In this document: positions 61,931 to 64,000 of the stretch, piece after piece
How the letters are laid out: each line of letters starts with the position of its first letter
Numbering within the stretch: position 1 is the stretch's first letter
Made by a program: the position numbers and the translations under genes
From: Kitasatospora aureofaciens
Lineage (GTDB): Bacteria > Actinomycetota > Actinomycetes > Streptomycetales > Streptomycetaceae
NCBI RefSeq assembly: GCF_019192735.1
Contig: NZ_JAHTKP010000005.1
Coordinates: 186,001-250,000, forward strand
Reading direction: 5' to 3'
DNA length: 64,000 nt
Notes under the pieces: generated by a model
Seen by the model: the letters and a program-made list of their open reading frames with translations, nothing else
Told to the model about the DNA's origin: nothing
Databases searched by the model: none

Positions 61931-63292
61931 ATGAACCAGCCCGAGCTGGAGGCCCTGGCCGCCGACGCCTATGTCTACGGCTACCCGCTCGTCGCCGGCC
62001 TCACCATGGTCGAGCGCTTCACCAAAGGCGGCATGGGCACCCTTCCGGCGGCGCCGTTCAACCACTTCAGCCACGCCACCCGGCTGGCCGCACCGGGGGA
62101 CGACTTCGTCTCGGTCAACAACGACACCATCTACTCGATCGCCCAGCTCGACCTCTCCGAGGGCCCGCAGGTGCTGCACGTCCCGGACACCGCCGGCGCG
62201 TACTACGTGCTGCAGTTCGTCGGCGCCTGGACCGACAACTTCGCCTACCTCGGCAGCCGCGCCACCGGCACCGGCGCGCAGACCTGGCTGATCGTTCCGC
62301 CCGGCTGGCACGGCACCCCGCCCGACCCGATGGGGGTCCCCCCGGCCGGAGGCTGGGGGAGGGTGATCGAGGCACCGACCACGGTCGCGACGATCGTCGG
62401 CCGCTTCGCCTGCGCCGGTCCCGACGACCTCCCCCGGGTCATGGAGCTCCAGCACGGGCTCACCCTCACCGCGCTGGAGCCCGGCGGGCTGGTCGCCGGC
62501 CTGCCCGAGCCGGACCCGGACGTGCCCGAGCGGCTCGCCTTCTTCGAACGCCTGCGGGTCTGGATGCGGGCCTTCCCGCCCGCCGGACCCGACGTCGAGT
62601 ACGAGCGGCGCCTCGCACCGCTCGGCCTGCTGGACGAGGGCGTCTCGCCGTACCGCGCCGCGGCCTCGGACTGGACGGTCACCCTGCTCAAGGGCCTGTC
62701 CGCCGGGCGCGAACGGGTCGAGGACGCCACCCGCCCGCCCGAGGACCACCCGCCGGGGGAGTGGCGCAGGGCGCTGCACCTGTCCGACTACAACGTCGAC
62801 CACCTGGGCCCCGGCACCCTCGACGACCCCGAGTGGCGCATCCCCGACCGCCGCGCCGGCTACCTCAGCCGGGCCGCCGCCGCCCGCGCCGGCCTCTGGG
62901 GCAACCACGCCTACGAGGCCTCGTATGCGACGACGTACGACGACTCCGACGGCCGCCCGCTCAGCGGCGCCCACCGCTACACCCTCCGGTTCGACCAGCT
63001 GCCGCCGGTCGAGGCGTTCTGGTCGGTCACGATGTACTCGGTCCCGGACTACTACTTGGTGGCGAACCCGATCGAGCGCTACTCGATCGGCGACCGCACC
63101 CCCGGCCTGGTCCACGGCGCGGACGGCTCGCTCACCCTGGTGCTCCAGCACGAGGAACCCGAGGACCCGACCGAGGCCGCGAACTGGCTGCCCACGCCGG
63201 AAGGCGAGTTCCGCCCGATCATCCGCTTCTACCGCCCGAAGCCACCAGTTCTGGACGGCACCTACCAGGTGCCCCCGATCCACCGCCGCTGA
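61931..63292 (+). CDS. DUF1254/DUF1214 domain protein 2
   Basis: 453 residues with an aagga site. Same architecture as the previous gene (YVYGYPLVAGLTMVERF, SVNNDTIYSIAQLDLS, then YSVPDYYLVANPIERYSIGD), but the two proteins are clearly divergent, so this is an old duplication. Residues around MGVPPAGGWGR are an insertion encoded by a GC-rich palindromic element (62331-62358). Probably co-transcribed with protein 1. Confidence 0.87.
   Translation: MNQPELEALAADAYVYGYPLVAGLTMVERFTKGGMGTLPAAPFNHFSHATRLAAPGDDFVSVNNDTIYSIAQLDLSEGPQVLHVPDTAGAYYVLQFVGAWTDNFAYLGSRATGTGAQTWLIVPPGWHGTPPDPMGVPPAGGWGRVIEAPTTVATIVGRFACAGPDDLPRVMELQHGLTLTALEPGGLVAGLPEPDPDVPERLAFFERLRVWMRAFPPAGPDVEYERRLAPLGLLDEGVSPYRAAASDWTVTLLKGLSAGRERVEDATRPPEDHPPGEWRRALHLSDYNVDHLGPGTLDDPEWRIPDRRAGYLSRAAAARAGLWGNHAYEASYATTYDDSDGRPLSGAHRYTLRFDQLPPVEAFWSVTMYSVPDYYLVANPIERYSIGDRTPGLVHGADGSLTLVLQHEEPEDPTEAANWLPTPEGEFRPIIRFYRPKPPVLDGTYQVPPIHRR
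62331..62358. repeat. GC-rich palindromic element inserted in a DUF1254 gene
   Basis: Contains gtccccccggccggaggctg, an imperfect palindrome related to the element at 19476-19512. It adds about nine residues in frame. Confidence 0.5.
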
Positions 63293-63339
63293 CCGGCGGG
63301 CTTGCGCACCCCAACGCCTCCCGGCCCCACCCGCCGGCC

Positions 63340-64000
63340 TCAGCGCGGCGAGGCCGACGTTGTGCCCGTCGGGTGGGGCGAGGCCGTCGCACTCGGGGAC
63401 GCAGTGGTCGTCGGGGTGGCCGTCGGCGTGCTGCTCGGCGTGTTGCTCGGAGAAGCCGTCGGCGCCGGCGAGGACGGAGACGCCGTAGCGCTCGCCGTCG
63501 CCGTCGGACCGGGCGTCGGACCAGCCGTCGGAGAGCCGGTCGGCGAGGGCGTCGCGCTCGGCGCCGCCGGGGTGGACGCGGAGCCGCCTCGGTTCTGCGG
63601 GCCGCCCTCCAGCGTGACCACGGCCTCCGAGGGCGGCAGCGCGATCCGGGCCGTCCAGTGCGTGGCGGGGGCGAGGTCGTCGTCCACCGTGACGATCACC
63701 GTGATGCGCCGGCCCGGTTCGAGCGTCCCGGAGTCGCGGCTGAGCCGGAGCCAGGTCGCGTCCACGACGGCGTGCCAACGGATGTCGGTGGCACCGGAGT
63801 TGGTGAGCGTGAGGATCGTCCGGCTGCCGTACTCGCCCGCCTCGACGGTGAGCAGTCCGACCGGCGCGGGCCGGTCCGTCCCGCCCGGGCCCACCGACCC
63901 GACAGGCCCGCCCGCGGGGGCGGCGATCAGCGTCGGGCTGCCGAGCGGGGTCGCGCCGTGGCCGGGCACCGGGACGGCCGGGCCCTGGAGCGCAAGCCCC
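63340..64000 (-). CDS. BACON-domain protein, C-terminal part
   Basis: The gene runs off the right edge; its start is outside the window. A BACON-type beta-sandwich is visible (SRTILTLTNSGATDIRWHAV, then LRLSRDSGTLEPGRRITVIV, with the usual Trp and SGTL-PG pattern). The last 85 residues are a Ser/Pro/Thr/Ala-rich low-complexity tail. In streptomycetes such modules occur at the ends of membrane or sigma-associated proteins. The rest of the protein is needed for a function. Confidence 0.65.
   Translation of the reverse strand, partial: GLALQGPAVPVPGHGATPLGSPTLIAAPAGGPVGSVGPGGTDRPAPVGLLTVEAGEYGSRTILTLTNSGATDIRWHAVVDATWLRLSRDSGTLEPGRRITVIVTVDDDLAPATHWTARIALPPSEAVVTLEGGPQNRGGSASTPAAPSATPSPTGSPTAGPTPGPTATASATASPSSPAPTASPSNTPSSTPTATPTTTASPSATASPHPTGTTSASPR

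Overview
The window is high-GC actinobacterial DNA with strong third-position GC bias, GTG starts, and both Shine-Dalgarno and leaderless starts. The gene content is typical of Streptomycetaceae (Streptomyces or Kitasatospora): a PhoU-PhoR/PhoP block, CarD next to IspD/IspF, CysS, RlmB, MsiK, MshA with a YbjN protein and Gpm, and a possible DasR box upstream of a chitin-active LPMO. I cannot separate Streptomyces from Kitasatospora with confidence.

Layout. 0-5 kb: end of a ThrE-type exporter, an integral membrane protein, an NlpC/P60 hydrolase and an Eis-type acetyltransferase. 4.6-9.8 kb: TetR and GNAT genes facing a double operator, a TARG1-like macro-domain protein, an MFS/LysR divergent pair and a YceI protein. 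10-16 kb: an SNF2 helicase with a short partner, a carboxymuconolactone decarboxylase-like gene coupled to an ECF41 sigma factor, and a MerR regulator fused to a sliding-clamp-like domain. 16.2-18.4 kb: a frameshifted deaminase, then the XRE/HBHA-like/DUF2516 block that has the same order in mycobacteria. 18.4-27 kb: a SpoIIE-type phosphatase with a receiver domain, a second macro protein, a methyltransferase, mshA, ybjN, an MFS gene, gpm and the LPMO. 27-37 kb: a Cys-rich mini-protein, phoU, phoR/phoP, a lipoprotein, carD, ispD/ispF, an F420-type PPOX protein, cysS and rlmB. 37-42 kb: a DoxX-like protein, a sugar nucleotidyltransferase, a secreted protein, msiK and tRNA-Thr.

42.1-45 kb downstream of the tRNA looks accessory: an FMN reductase, a broken IS3-family transposase and a GntR-glycosyltransferase pair. 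45-49.4 kb holds a CseA/CseB/CseC-like envelope-stress cassette without a neighbouring sigE, then a class F-type sortase and a candidate surface protein. 50-52.7 kb carries an ABC exporter translationally coupled to a soluble Ser/Thr kinase. 52.7-53.8 kb carries a degenerate tyrosine recombinase beside a truncated membrane gene. An MFS gene, a small ORF and an MGMT follow.

The most notable system is at 56.2-59.3 kb: a Family 2B encapsulin shell gene with an inserted cyclic-nucleotide-binding domain, followed by a polyprenyl diphosphate synthase that is its likely cargo. Five 17-bp tandem repeats and a strong hairpin separate the two genes, and an AT-rich island packed with inverted repeats precedes them. 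The window ends with an NAD-dependent epimerase, two DUF1254/DUF1214 proteins and a partial BACON-domain protein.
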